A DNA stretch of 64,000 nucleotides from Cladobotryum mycophilum. Its lineage: Eukaryota > Ascomycota > Sordariomycetes > Hypocreales > Hypocreaceae. The translations under genes and the position numbers were made by a program. This document shows positions 55,112-64,000 of the stretch, piece after piece (the first letter of the stretch is position 1; every line of letters begins with the position of its first letter). The notes under the pieces were generated by a model, which was not told the DNA's origin, searched no databases, and saw nothing but the letters and a program-made list of their open reading frames with translations. The stretch is taken from positions 4,712,001 to 4,776,000 of the forward strand of contig CM071591.1 in the NCBI GenBank assembly GCA_036429605.1. Direction: 5' to 3'.

Positions 55112-57853
55112 GGCTGGATAGAGGCGTATGGACACAGCATGAGTAGCGTTTCACCGACTTTCAATCGAACGTGAGAGATGATGGCTGTCGATAATGATTG
55201 ATAGTATGTAGGATAAAATGGCTAGGTGATGATAAAAAGTAGCTCGAGGTGACAAGAGGTTGAAGCAAGCTTGTGATGACAAGAGGAGGAAGGAAAGGCC
55301 GAAAGCTGTACTGCGTTCACGAGACTTTATAATGGTATCCCCCCCCCCTTCTTTCTAATACCGCATAAATGCCTCTTTCACTTTTTGCATATGATTATAA
55401 AACCTTGCATTGATTGACAGTGTGAATAAAAAAAGCAAGGGAGGGTGGGCTGCAACTTCTGCAAGTCAATGTTCAACGCTCAGAGGTCAGAAAAAAGGAG
55501 CCACAAAGAGGCGACAAACAAGGGTTTGTTCTCCATCACCTGTTCACGTCACGGAGTACCTGACATGTGCTATTATCAGCTTTTTCGGCATTCCATGACC
55601 GCCTTTGTTGATGGAACTCAATTCGCAAACGGAGGACAGTGAATCGGACAATGCATAAAGACTGGGCGCCGACCCTTTGATTACTTGGGAGCGTCTTATG
55701 CACGACTTACACTGCTTGCTCATCGAATCCGATCGATCCCCTGGGAATACTTGAACGCGGTACGGTGATGGAGAGCATAACCGGGTACACCATTTGCCTG
55801 CATGCGGTGAGTGGGACGTTTCTTCTATTATACTGTGAAGAGCGAGCTGAGGACTTCACTGTGCAAATTTACCAGCCCTGCAACCGAGATGCATTTCCTT
55901 GGCGGGAATGAGCTTCATGACCCCCCAGTCGTCATTGTCAAAAACGCCGCTTTGAATATTTTGTTTGTTTGTCTGTTTGTTCGGATCCTTCACACCAGCC
56001 ACCGCAAACAATAACTCAAAAGCCCCCTCCCCTCCCTCCCCCAATATACCCAAAAAAAAGCAAGGGTATATATACTTGAGCTCACCTTGACAACCATTGG
56101 TGCGGCTAGTCAGTTGAATGCTGGTCAAATCGTTGACTCGTGGGAAAAAAAGACATATGTGTGTGTGTGTGTGTGTGTGTGGTGGCATCTACAGAAGTCC
56201 AAGATACCACCCACCACACAACGAGTGGATTTGTCCACCCCCTTCTCCCACTTTCCCCATGAAGCGCAGACCTTATCAGCAGGCTTGCTCCTCTCCTCCC
56301 TCCTTTGCATATATTTCATTATGCCTCATCCATTTCTTAAAAAAGGCCATTTGCTGTCGTCAGCAACACATGATGCACGACAACGACTTCCGATGCAAGC
56401 AGAGCTCGGGTTCTACCAATGATGGGGGAGGAATCGAGTTGCAGCTGCAATCAGTGAACCCCACTTCCCCTCTTTCTCTTTTATAAATAATATGTGGTAA
56501 TCATCTCTTCATGGACCAAATGAAGTTGTTGTTGCGAAGTCGCCGCTCCCGGAACTGGGGCATCGAGTTTTGGGTACCCGTCTCTTCCCCCCTCCCTCCC
56601 ATGTCTCCCCCTCGTCTCCCGGAACTGAGGTTGGGAACCCCCAGTCCCAGGGAGAGCCGCAGTATGTTTGTTCCAAGCCCTGATGTCGGTATCTTGCAAT
56701 TCCCGGAATGGTGACTCCACAACGCATATGGGCCCGCAACGTCTTGCATGGCGCCTAGCGATGGGGCAGTTTACCGGGTGCATCAGTGATGGCGAACGAA
56801 TCCGGCAGTGGACTTTTTGACACTGTGAAAAAAAGCAGGGCTAACGACATGAATGTCAGGCCATGGCTTGCCATGCACTGCAACACAATATTAACATTGC
56901 TTGTCATGTTCATACCTAAAGAGGGCCTTGATATGCACTGCAGCCATCTTCTCATCTACTTGTTGGGGTCCGCCAAGCACGACGGGCATTCCAGGGAAAC
57001 CTTTGAGAATGAAGTATTATGGACAACAGCGTTCCAGCCCCCGATAACCTGTAATGAGTGCATTGGCTGGGTATATTGGTAAGATACAGGTGCCGCCCAA
57101 CCAAAATAAAGTTTCGGTATCAAGTTTTGTAATGACATCTTGTCTCCTCCTGTTGACGATAAGGGAACCGGGGGGATTGCCTCATGCACGTCTCCACCAA
57201 GGTGAGGTGGCTCATCCAAAGTAGATGCTACGGTATTTATACTGTCCCCAACCTCGCTCCCCCTTGCAACGCATTCCCCCTTAAGACCATGGCAAAATTG
57301 TCAGCAGACATCTCACTGTTTTACATGAGGAAGACGAAGAATGAGGGCAAAGGGAAATTCTGGCGGCCCCAGGGTAGGATCCGCGCTATCACGGCCCGTT
57401 TTACCGAGGTGAGGAATGGATGGAACCCCGCCAAGACAAGGGCTGCTTATGGGCGGTGATCCGTCTACGAATCACTGGGCTTCCCATTCGCGGTGAAGGG
57501 ATTCGGATCTCTAAGCGAAGGAGGCACTATTGACGGGATCTGTAACGAGCCGGCGCTTAGTCCTGCGGCACACGTAGGCCTGCTCCAATATTATGTACTA
57601 AGAGGAAGTGAGGCAAATGAGGGAGGGAGGGAGGGTTGTGGGTGAGCGGGGGTTTTCGATTGAAGGGGCGACTTTCATCCGGTAGGGTGTTGAGTGCCAG
57701 TATTTGCTCTCATAAATGAGAAGACACTATGGATGTTGGCCCTTGATGGATATTGCAAAATACGATTCTATACCTATGACAATACTTGTAGTATTCTGTA
57801 CTCGATGAAATGCGCCATCATTCCCTGACCCCTGTCCATCCAGGCCAAAGTAG
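55112..57853. other. Long intergenic region
   Basis: No supported gene. Has a C10 run near 55339 and a (GT)n tract. A patch at 56.5-56.7 kb carries a short inverted repeat (GGAACTGGGG / CCCCCAGTCCC). Overlapping open frames on both strands there are its shadows. Confidence 0.45.
56159..56181. repeat. GT dinucleotide microsatellite
   Basis: An uninterrupted GT run of about 11 repeats. Confidence 0.9.
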
Positions 57854-58153
57854 CTATAGTGACGTGGAGGCGATCTGAGCTGAGATGTAGCGTCTCTGGG
57901 ATGACTTCATAGATGCGTACCGAGCGTGCGCTATACTTGCGGAAAATTCCCTTGGAATGTTAAAGTGCATGATCGCAGAAAGATCTTCTTCATCTCGAAT
58001 TACAAGTCCTGTCAATTTGAGATTGGGATTACTATCAGCCACCCCCTCAGTCGGGATCATAGATGCCGTCACAAACGAATCTGCTTGATTCCTATGTCGG
58101 CCAAGTTTCCTATAAATCACGTATCCCATCATCACAATATGTAGCCATTTCAC
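57854..58153 (-). CDS. Possible small protein of 99 residues
   Basis: Uninterrupted ATG-to-stop frame. The N-terminus MKWLHIVMMGYVIYRKLG could be a short membrane anchor; the rest is soluble with a strand-helix pattern (NLKLTGLVIRDEEDLSAIM). It is divergent from the small spliced gene 83 bp away. There is no motif or splice evidence, so it may be a chance frame. Confidence 0.3.
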   Translation of the reverse strand: MKWLHIVMMGYVIYRKLGRHRNQADSFVTASMIPTEGVADSNPNLKLTGLVIRDEEDLSAIMHFNIPREFSASIAHARYASMKSSQRRYISAQIASTSL

Positions 58154-58235
58154 CAGTTTCTCTACTTGTAGATACTACACACATAATACAAATCATAAAG
58201 TTTACTGCTACATACGAAAGAATCTGCCAAAAAAA

Positions 58236-58675
58236 ATGGCAGGCCAGGTTCGCTACTGCTAGATTACCCCCGGACAATGATTAAGAGGTGTTACTGACAA
58301 CCCTCCTCTTTCTTAGAAACGCATTGTTATTAAGTCAAACGGGGAGGAACAAGTTCATTTTGAGGAACTGAACAAGTACGTTTATTGAACTGACACGGCA
58401 GGAGGGGGGATGGTAATTGACCTCTCACATCTTCAGGCTCGTCGAGAAATACCATGGACAGAACTTGCCTGCTCCTCTGATTTACCCTCCCATCTTCAAC
58501 GTTAGGTACGTCGTGCGGCGATGATCACTTTACAGCCGGTATCCACGTGACAAGATGTGATGCATCTAGGCGAGTAGCTAATAGACCGCCTAGAGGAAGC
58601 GAGGAGCTTGCCAATGAGATTAAAAACACGTTTGGATCCAAGGCGGAAGTCAGGATTGAGGACGAAGAGTATTGA
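58236..58675 (+). CDS. 81-residue protein from four small exons
   Basis: Exons 58236-58247, 58317-58375, 58437-58505 and 58570-58675, with introns of 69, 61 and 64 bp (donors GTTCGC, GTACGT, GTACGT; acceptors CTTAG, TTCAG, TCTAG). Every junction preserves phase and the final frame ends at a TGA. The protein begins MAGQKRIVIKSNGEEQVHF, has a central Pro-rich stretch (NLPAPLIYPPIFNVR) and an acidic helix-like C-terminus (EELANEIKNTFGSKAEVRIE). No signal peptide or cysteines. I do not recognise it; the charge pattern suits a small cytosolic protein or complex subunit. The first coding exon is just four codons. Confidence 0.62.
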
Positions 58676-58844
58676 AATAGTTATTCTTATTGAATATTCC
58701 TAAGTTGTATCTATCTATCTATCTACTATTATGAGAAGAAATGAAGAGAATGGTACATAAAAGGTGCCCAATCGTCTATAAAAACTCGTGTTTGCACATG
58801 TGTTGTTGCCGCCTATACTGAAGATGCGTCGTTCGGATGAACTA

Positions 58845-60112
58845 TTATGTAGACAATGCGGCAGATGATTGCGTCTCAAAGATGCTCTTGTCCTTGGAAT
58901 ACACGGCCAATCCAGGGTTAAGCCAGTCACCGATCAGCAGGCAATCGTACTGCGGGCCCCCGACCTTGCCTCCGGAACCTCCAAGTCGCCATCTGTGGTA
59001 GGGGATCTGATCGAAGGACTGGGGGAGTTGTGCAGGTTGAAGACGTAGTGCGTCCCGTTGGCGAGGGTGTAGTCGAGGGTGAGACCCGTGGGCACCTGCT
59101 GCTTGGTGACGCTGTCGGTGGTCTGGCCTGTGAGCTCGACGCTGAGCGTGTCGACCTTCTTGTCGCCGTACAGCGAGCACTCGTTCTGGAGGTACTTGCC
59201 GTTGTAGGCGAGGAATCCCTTTAGGATGTCCCCGGATCGCTTTGAGCCGAGGGCTTGCACCTCGAGATAGGTCAGGTCAAAGGGGCCGCAGGAGCCCTGG
59301 CCGGTGAGCCAGGTGTAGGCAAACTTATCCAAGCCGACGGGGGCCCAGTTGTGGTCGTGGTAGCCAATGGCGTTGTCGAGGAAGAGATGGGATCCGTCAA
59401 TCGTGAGGTCGACAACGGTTGCGGCTCTAGGCATGCTAATGGCCCAGCCGGTTTTCTGATAGAGAAGAGCCTCATTGGCATTGAGCGTCTTTCCGCTCGC
59501 CAACGGGGTGAAGTAGGGGGCAACCTTGGTGGAGTCGCTGCAGGGACCGTGAGCTGGCGTTCCGAGGTTGTTAAAGGTAATGGTTCCGGTCAGGCCATGC
59601 TGGCTGTTGTTGAAGGTAACGGCGAGGTGTTTACGATCACCCGACATGGAGAATGTGCCCAGACCACCCCAGTTTCCGGAGACTGCCTCTCCAGAAGTAC
59701 GAATGACGGGGTCATCCGTGATGGGCTGCGAGATGAAGAAGGATGTGCCGTTGGGGAAGACACCGTTGACGTCGAACCGGTAGCTGGGGTCGTTTGGTCC
59801 TCGGGAAAAGGCAAATCCCTTGTAGAAGTTGACCTCGACGGACGGAATGATTCCATTCACCTCGGGCGCCAAGGCTTGGAACCACCACCATTCGACGGCC
59901 TGGTTGCCTGGGCCGGGAGGGGGTTCGTGATGTACTGCCCATCAAATGCCGAAGGTACTGTGGTTTGCGACTGGGGGCTGGCAACTAGAGCTTTGGTCTT
60001 GCATTAGTCAAAAAAGAATACGATGGCTTCCTTGGAATTTGAATAGCTTACCAGTGACTTGCTCCAAAGAGGCCAAAGAGGCCAAAGCCAGAATCGATCG
60101 CTTCGATAACAT
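58845..60112 (-). pseudogene. Secreted CrtC/AttH-fold protein (Diels-Alderase-like), with two one-base deficits
   Basis: Exons 60052-60112 and 58845-59990 (61-bp intron, acceptor CAAAG). The start is MLSKRSILALASLASLEQVT, a signal-peptide-like N-terminus. The frame breaks at the G5 runs (plus strand) 59919-59923 and 59021-59025. With one base restored at each the CDS is 403 codons and continuous. The first correction joins the Pro/Gly-rich linker to AVEWWWFQALAPEVNG, the EWWW-type motif of the CrtC/AttH lipocalin-like family; the second joins to SFDQIPYHRWRLGGSGG and a tail with LLIGDWLNPGLAVYS. Fungal members include decalin-forming Diels-Alderases (Fsa2/CghA type) as well as uncharacterised secreted proteins. 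The substrate is unknown. It lies upstream of no polyketide synthase in this window. Confidence 0.68.
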
Positions 60113-61215
60113 CTTTGCCCAAGTTTCTCTCCCTATCTATCTGAGCGATGGAAGAGCTTGTAGTGATGAGAGGGAAAAAAACATTTTGCTACGAGATGAG
60201 ATACTGCTGGCTATATACTCTTCTGACCTTCATCTTACAACCTCCAACTTGGACGGGTGGATGAGGCAAGCACTAGAAGCACTGACATTGTCGCAGAGTC
60301 AGTCCCATCACAACATACGGACAATGCCGTTACGCTATCCACGTTTCGGGCATTTTGAAGCTCGACCAAAACAAAAAAGAGCCTTGCATTATCTGGTCTT
60401 CCAAACACCTCGGCTTCGAACTTGCAAGGTGAACGGGCCCCATAATGGATTAGCATGACTCGTTAAGGAGCAGCGGCCGTTCATCAAGGGTTATAGTTTC
60501 CAGAGTTATGGTTCTGCGTTATGTCTCACTCCGATGCTCCGTCTGCCGGCAGCGGTTTTTCCTTCCACGGTTGCATTCTGTATGGAGCAACAGCCAGGGG
60601 GGCGATGACACGGAGCGGTGTTTCAGCGTGCTCACGATGCTAGGAAGCTTGCATGGGCTATCATCGGGGTGTCAAAAAGCACCACCACTGGCCTGGTAAC
60701 GGTATGGAGCATGAAGTGACTGGCGGTGTTGTTTTGACACCCCTCTCTAACTATTCATTTATCAGTAATATAATATTCAAACCCCTAAACTAATACCACT
60801 ACCAGGGGGCAGTCTTACTCGCTGCTACAGGACTGCGAGAGTTCTGACATCACCATACCCGATCCAAGACTATCGAAAACAATCCGCCGAAAGGAAATCA
60901 CTGTGAGTGAGTAATCAGGTTTTTCGTAGAGTAGCTGTATTAGGTGAGGTTGAATGCGGATTACACCAGGATGGCTATAGTGGCTCCTCTACCATGTGGT
61001 CTGTGAACCCTTCATCCCACTCTAATGCATCCGTTATGGAGGACGGTAGTAAGATTAGAGCTTGAAGCTAAGTCTATATGCAGTAGTAGTGCTTAGGGTG
61101 TCTCGGGATTTTTGGTAAAAAAAATTTGTCTTGCAACTACTAACGCGAGGGAAATCCTTCGTTCCTCCATGCCATGTATTAATGCCGGGATTTGAATGCA
61201 AACGACTGCAAGTGA
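60113..61215. other. Intergenic region
   Basis: Promoter of the CrtC-like gene (a TATATAG-type element on the minus strand near 60212-60217) and 3' flank of the GMC gene. AT-rich at 60.7-61.2 kb, possibly decayed repeat. No gene supported. Confidence 0.45.
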
Positions 61216-63110
61216 CTAAACCACGCCCTTTATCAGATCCGCTGCCTTTTCTGCGACGGCATAGACGGTGGTCTGGATGTTTCCCAAAGGAATAAGCGGG
61301 AAGATGCTCGCGTCGATGACCCTCAAGTTCCTCGTTCCGTGAACCAACAAGCGGTCGCTCACCACGCCGCCATTCTCACGGGGGAGCATAGCACAAGTAC
61401 CGGATAGGTGCATGTTGGACACGAGGCGTCGTCGCACAACCTCCCTTGCCTTTTCTAGATGATCAGGAACAATGTCTGGCAACCTTGCACCGCCGGGCGC
61501 TAGAACTGCAGAGCTCCAGGGTTCTGTTGATACCAGCTTTTCCACGAACATGACACTTCGTGCTGCAATCTCCATGTCTACTGGATGCGACATGTATGCC
61601 GGGTCGATGAGCGGCGCATCGTTGACATTGGGGGATCGGATGTGACAACTGCCACGCGAGAATGGATGCGCCAAAGCGTTCAATATGGTAATATAATTTT
61701 CAGGCCGAAGGGGTGCCATGTGGGTGCCGAAATGACTCGGTTCCTTGCCCTCTGTGTGCATCTGGGCCGCAAAGCAGACGTATGACAACGCCGGCTCATC
61801 CGGGATCGTGAGCAGCTCCTTGAGCACCGCAGTTCGGCCCGAAGACTCGTCACCGCACTCATCCAGCATCATCTTCCTAGCGTCCACCGACATGCTACCG
61901 TCACCATCTACCATGGGCAGATAGGAGGCGCTGGCGGCAAGGGAGCCCAGGGGACCGTCTCCATTCTCTTGGTACTGGCGCACCGCCTCCTGGACGAGTT
62001 GCACGTCGCGGAACACGTCCATCGACGGGACCCCTCCTTGACCTGATAGCTCTGGCACACCTGGACGTGATCTTGCAGGTTCTCGCCGACTTCAGGAAGG
62101 TCGACTAGAACCGGGATGCCGTGCTTCTCGAGCAGCTCTTGACGACCTATACCGGAGAGCTCTAGTATTTGTGGTGAGTTTATCGCTCCAGCAGCCAAGA
62201 TGACCTCGCGATTCGCTTTCATCGACCTCATGGAGCCGTCCTTCATTCGCAGCTGAACCCCAGTCGCCACCACCTCGGGATCCACGCCCTCTAGTTCAAT
62301 CTTGTGGACGGTAGCCTCAGTCAAGACGACGAGATTGCTTCGCTGCCTCACATCTGGACCGTAGTATGCACCGGCCGCATAGCTCCGCGCCTTGGTCACG
62401 GGGTCGATAGTACTGACGTTCTGGAAAGCACCCGTCACCCGCCCAGACATCATGTCGTTTTTGCCCGCCTCAAAGCCCAAGGCCGTATGCGTGTCCATCC
62501 AGGCAGAGTTCAATGCGCCGTGACCTTGTCCAAAGGACATTTGAACGGGTCCGTGGCCGGAGAGACTGTCGTCAAAGTCTTTGATGCGGCTTATTTCACG
62601 GACCTCCTGGGTTGGGCTGTCCCTGGTCCCGAATCTCTGAAAGTACGGGCTCAACTCATCGTAAGACCAGCCTTGATTGCCCAGTTTGGCCCACGAGTCG
62701 ATGCTGGCACGCGATGGGAAGACGGTCATCATGAAGTTGATGGCCGAGCTGCCACCCAGGCCCTTGCCGCGAGCCACACTTGCGCGTCTCCCATCAAGGG
62801 CAGCCTGTGGAAGAAGAAAAAGTCAGTACTGAAAGGGGGACTTGAGGTATTAGAATTTTTGGTTTAGGGGAAGCTGCTCCCTTACCTGCGGGACCGACGT
62901 ATAGTTCCAATCATAGCGTTCGTTCCCAAGCAAACCGATGAGGAAACCTGGCGTCGACACGAGAGGATCATTCTGGTGATCAGCTCCAGCTTCAATGACC
63001 AGAAGCCGGACTGCAGGATCCTCGGTAAGACGGGAAGCAACAACAAGGCCTGCCGTGCCGCCACCGACGACGATGTAGTCAAAAGTGTCAGTGATGTCGG
63101 AGCTGCTCAT
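61216..63110 (-). pseudogene. GMC-family FAD oxidoreductase, with one one-base deficit
   Basis: Exons 62886-63110 and 61216-62804 (81-bp intron, GTAAGG...CACAG). The N-terminus has the FAD-binding dinucleotide motif YIVVGGGTAGLVVASRL, then IEAG; GMC signature 1 ARGKGLGGSSAINFM follows the splice; signature 2-like GAINSPQILELSGIG lies mid-protein. The C-terminus has HLSGTCAM with the catalytic-type His and IPLGNIQTTVYAVAEKAADLI. The frame slips by one base at the C4 run (plus strand) 62031-62034. With one base restored the CDS is 605 codons, normal for the family (about 600), and the NLQDHVQVCQSYQVKEG segment reads into the next frame. Substrates of the family include sugars, alcohols and secondary-metabolite intermediates; no specific one can be assigned. 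No signal peptide is obvious. Confidence 0.85.
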
Positions 63111-63911
63111 TCTCTCTCTTTGACAGCACTTTGTGTCAAAATGGAAGATATTATAAAGGTTAGATTGATCAAGGTCCAGCTTAAGAAGGTGCTAGTACCT
63201 CGAATATTATAAGCTTTACAGTATAAAAAAAGGTACCGATACTTGCGACCAATCGGAGCTTTTCTCACTGCACCTTGCACTGATTTAACTTTTCTGATCA
63301 GCGCTCAAGATGTCACAATTCTCCGATGATACTAATTAGTAGGTACTGGGTACTGAGTACTGGTGCTGGGTACTAGTAGAAGTACTAGGTGCTGGGTACG
63401 TACTACCTTGGGTACTAGGTAGCTGGTACTGAACAAAGAAAACGACTAGGTATTCCTGACTTTATCATATTAATTAATCTCTGTTGCTCTCATGGAAAGA
63501 AAGAAGGAAAAAGAAAAAGAAAAAGAAAAAAGAGAAAGCGCCAGTCAGTCAGACAGATCGTTTTAGTCTCTCGCTAGTGCTAGCTTGATTGGCTCTCATG
63601 ATCTGCTTCCACCGCGTGGCAGACCGAACCCGACGTGTACGAGATCTTTTAGCTCCTTTTGAGGCTGAACGACTTCTTCTGCTGAGTTGTATGATGGAAT
63701 ACATGACATCCGTAAGGAAAGAAAACATGTATAAATTCATCAGGGCAATTCACCGTAGAGTCAGCCTTCCAACATGATAGTCTACCAAGTGTGCATGAAT
63801 GGCATGTCGAGGCAAACGCCCACCCCTCCATCACATCACTCTCCATAGAGCACACACCCATAATACCTACCCTACCAGGCCAGTCGCTCACTCACTCAGC
63901 GCTGTACGACA
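63111..63911. other. Intergenic region
   Basis: Contains a GGTACT-type degenerate repeat and an (AAAG)n-like purine tract (63500-63535). Probably a promoter region for the GMC gene and for whatever begins at the right edge. Confidence 0.45.
63342..63432. repeat. Degenerate GGTACT repeat
   Basis: About ten imperfect copies of GGTACT or GAGTACT/GTGCTGGGTACT over 90 bp, upstream of the GMC start. Confidence 0.75.
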
Positions 63912-64000
63912 ATGCTAGACCTCCTCCAACCCCTCCAACCCCTCCAGCTCCCCCAACCTTGCACCTCTCGACGCTTTCAGATCAACAGGCCCGCCTTCAA
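63912..64000 (+). CDS. Possible start of a gene truncated by the right edge
   Basis: An ATG at 63912 opens a frame that continues to the window end without a stop. It begins with a Leu/Gln/Pro-rich stretch (MLDLLQPLQPLQLPQP) followed by Arg-containing sequence, which could be a mitochondrial-type presequence. Only 29 codons are visible, so this is tentative. Confidence 0.3.
   Translation, partial: MLDLLQPLQPLQLPQPCTSRRFQINRPAF

Noticed and set aside
56481..56783. Several overlapping frames on both strands
   Set aside because: Shadows of a GC-rich inverted repeat patch.
41147..63110. Programmed -1 ribosomal frameshifting at the C5 runs
   Set aside because: Two slips per protein in three genes would be needed, with no consistent slippery heptamer or downstream structure seen; sequence error or mutation is simpler.
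39659..63110. A single secondary-metabolite cluster spanning the acyltransferases, ABC exporter, CrtC-like and GMC genes
   Set aside because: No backbone synthase or pathway regulator in the interval, and unrelated genes intervene; left as a possibility only for the right-hand end.

Overview
The window looks like nuclear DNA of a filamentous ascomycete, most likely a Sordariomycete and plausibly of the Hypocreales. Genes carry short spliceosomal introns (about 50-110 bp, GT...AG), 5' and intergenic regions are long and rich in simple repeats, and families typical of these fungi are present (wax-synthase-like acyltransferases, a CrtC/AttH-fold secreted protein, a GMC oxidoreductase, an F-box/ankyrin protein, a full-size ABC transporter). 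No bacterial operons, CRISPR arrays, rRNA or convincing tRNA genes were seen.

Layout. 0-10 kb: a partial secreted protein, glucosamine-6-phosphate N-acetyltransferase (GNA1), two or three lineage-type hypothetical genes, and a small kinase-like protein. 10-15 kb: a gene with a PD-(D/E)XK nuclease-type signature, then a tandem pair of small paralogues, one of which has gained a long minisatellite-encoded tail. 15-30 kb: housekeeping and regulatory genes: tRNA adenosine deaminase TAD2, an 878-residue protein with half of a Zn2Cys6 cluster and a C-terminal membrane hairpin, a ZGRF1/Mte1-type genome-stability protein, and a conserved Ser/Pro-rich protein. 30-38.7 kb: a gene-poor stretch with a MARVEL-type membrane protein, a 61-residue cysteine-rich protein assembled from three small exons, and a small secreted proline-rich protein. 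39.6-42.5 kb: two wax-synthase-like acyltransferases arranged tail to tail. 43.5-46 kb: a multi-exon gene with two retropepsin-like domains. 48.8-55.1 kb: an MDR-type ABC exporter and an ankyrin protein. 57.8-64 kb: two small genes, a secreted CrtC/Diels-Alderase-like protein and a GMC flavoprotein.

The acyltransferase pair, the ABC exporter, the CrtC-like protein and the GMC oxidoreductase are families often found in secondary-metabolite loci, but no backbone synthase lies in the window, so a cluster is only a possibility.

The most striking cross-cutting observation is that five minus-strand genes between 38 and 63 kb are each broken by one or two single-base deficits. Seven of the eight deficits lie in short C/G runs, six of them exactly five bases long. 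Restoring one base per site makes every coding length a multiple of three and recovers family motifs. This points to assembly under-calls, or to a real contraction signature in the strain.

Exon boundaries were read by eye from splice signals, frame phase and protein continuity; none was tested by RNA or homology search.
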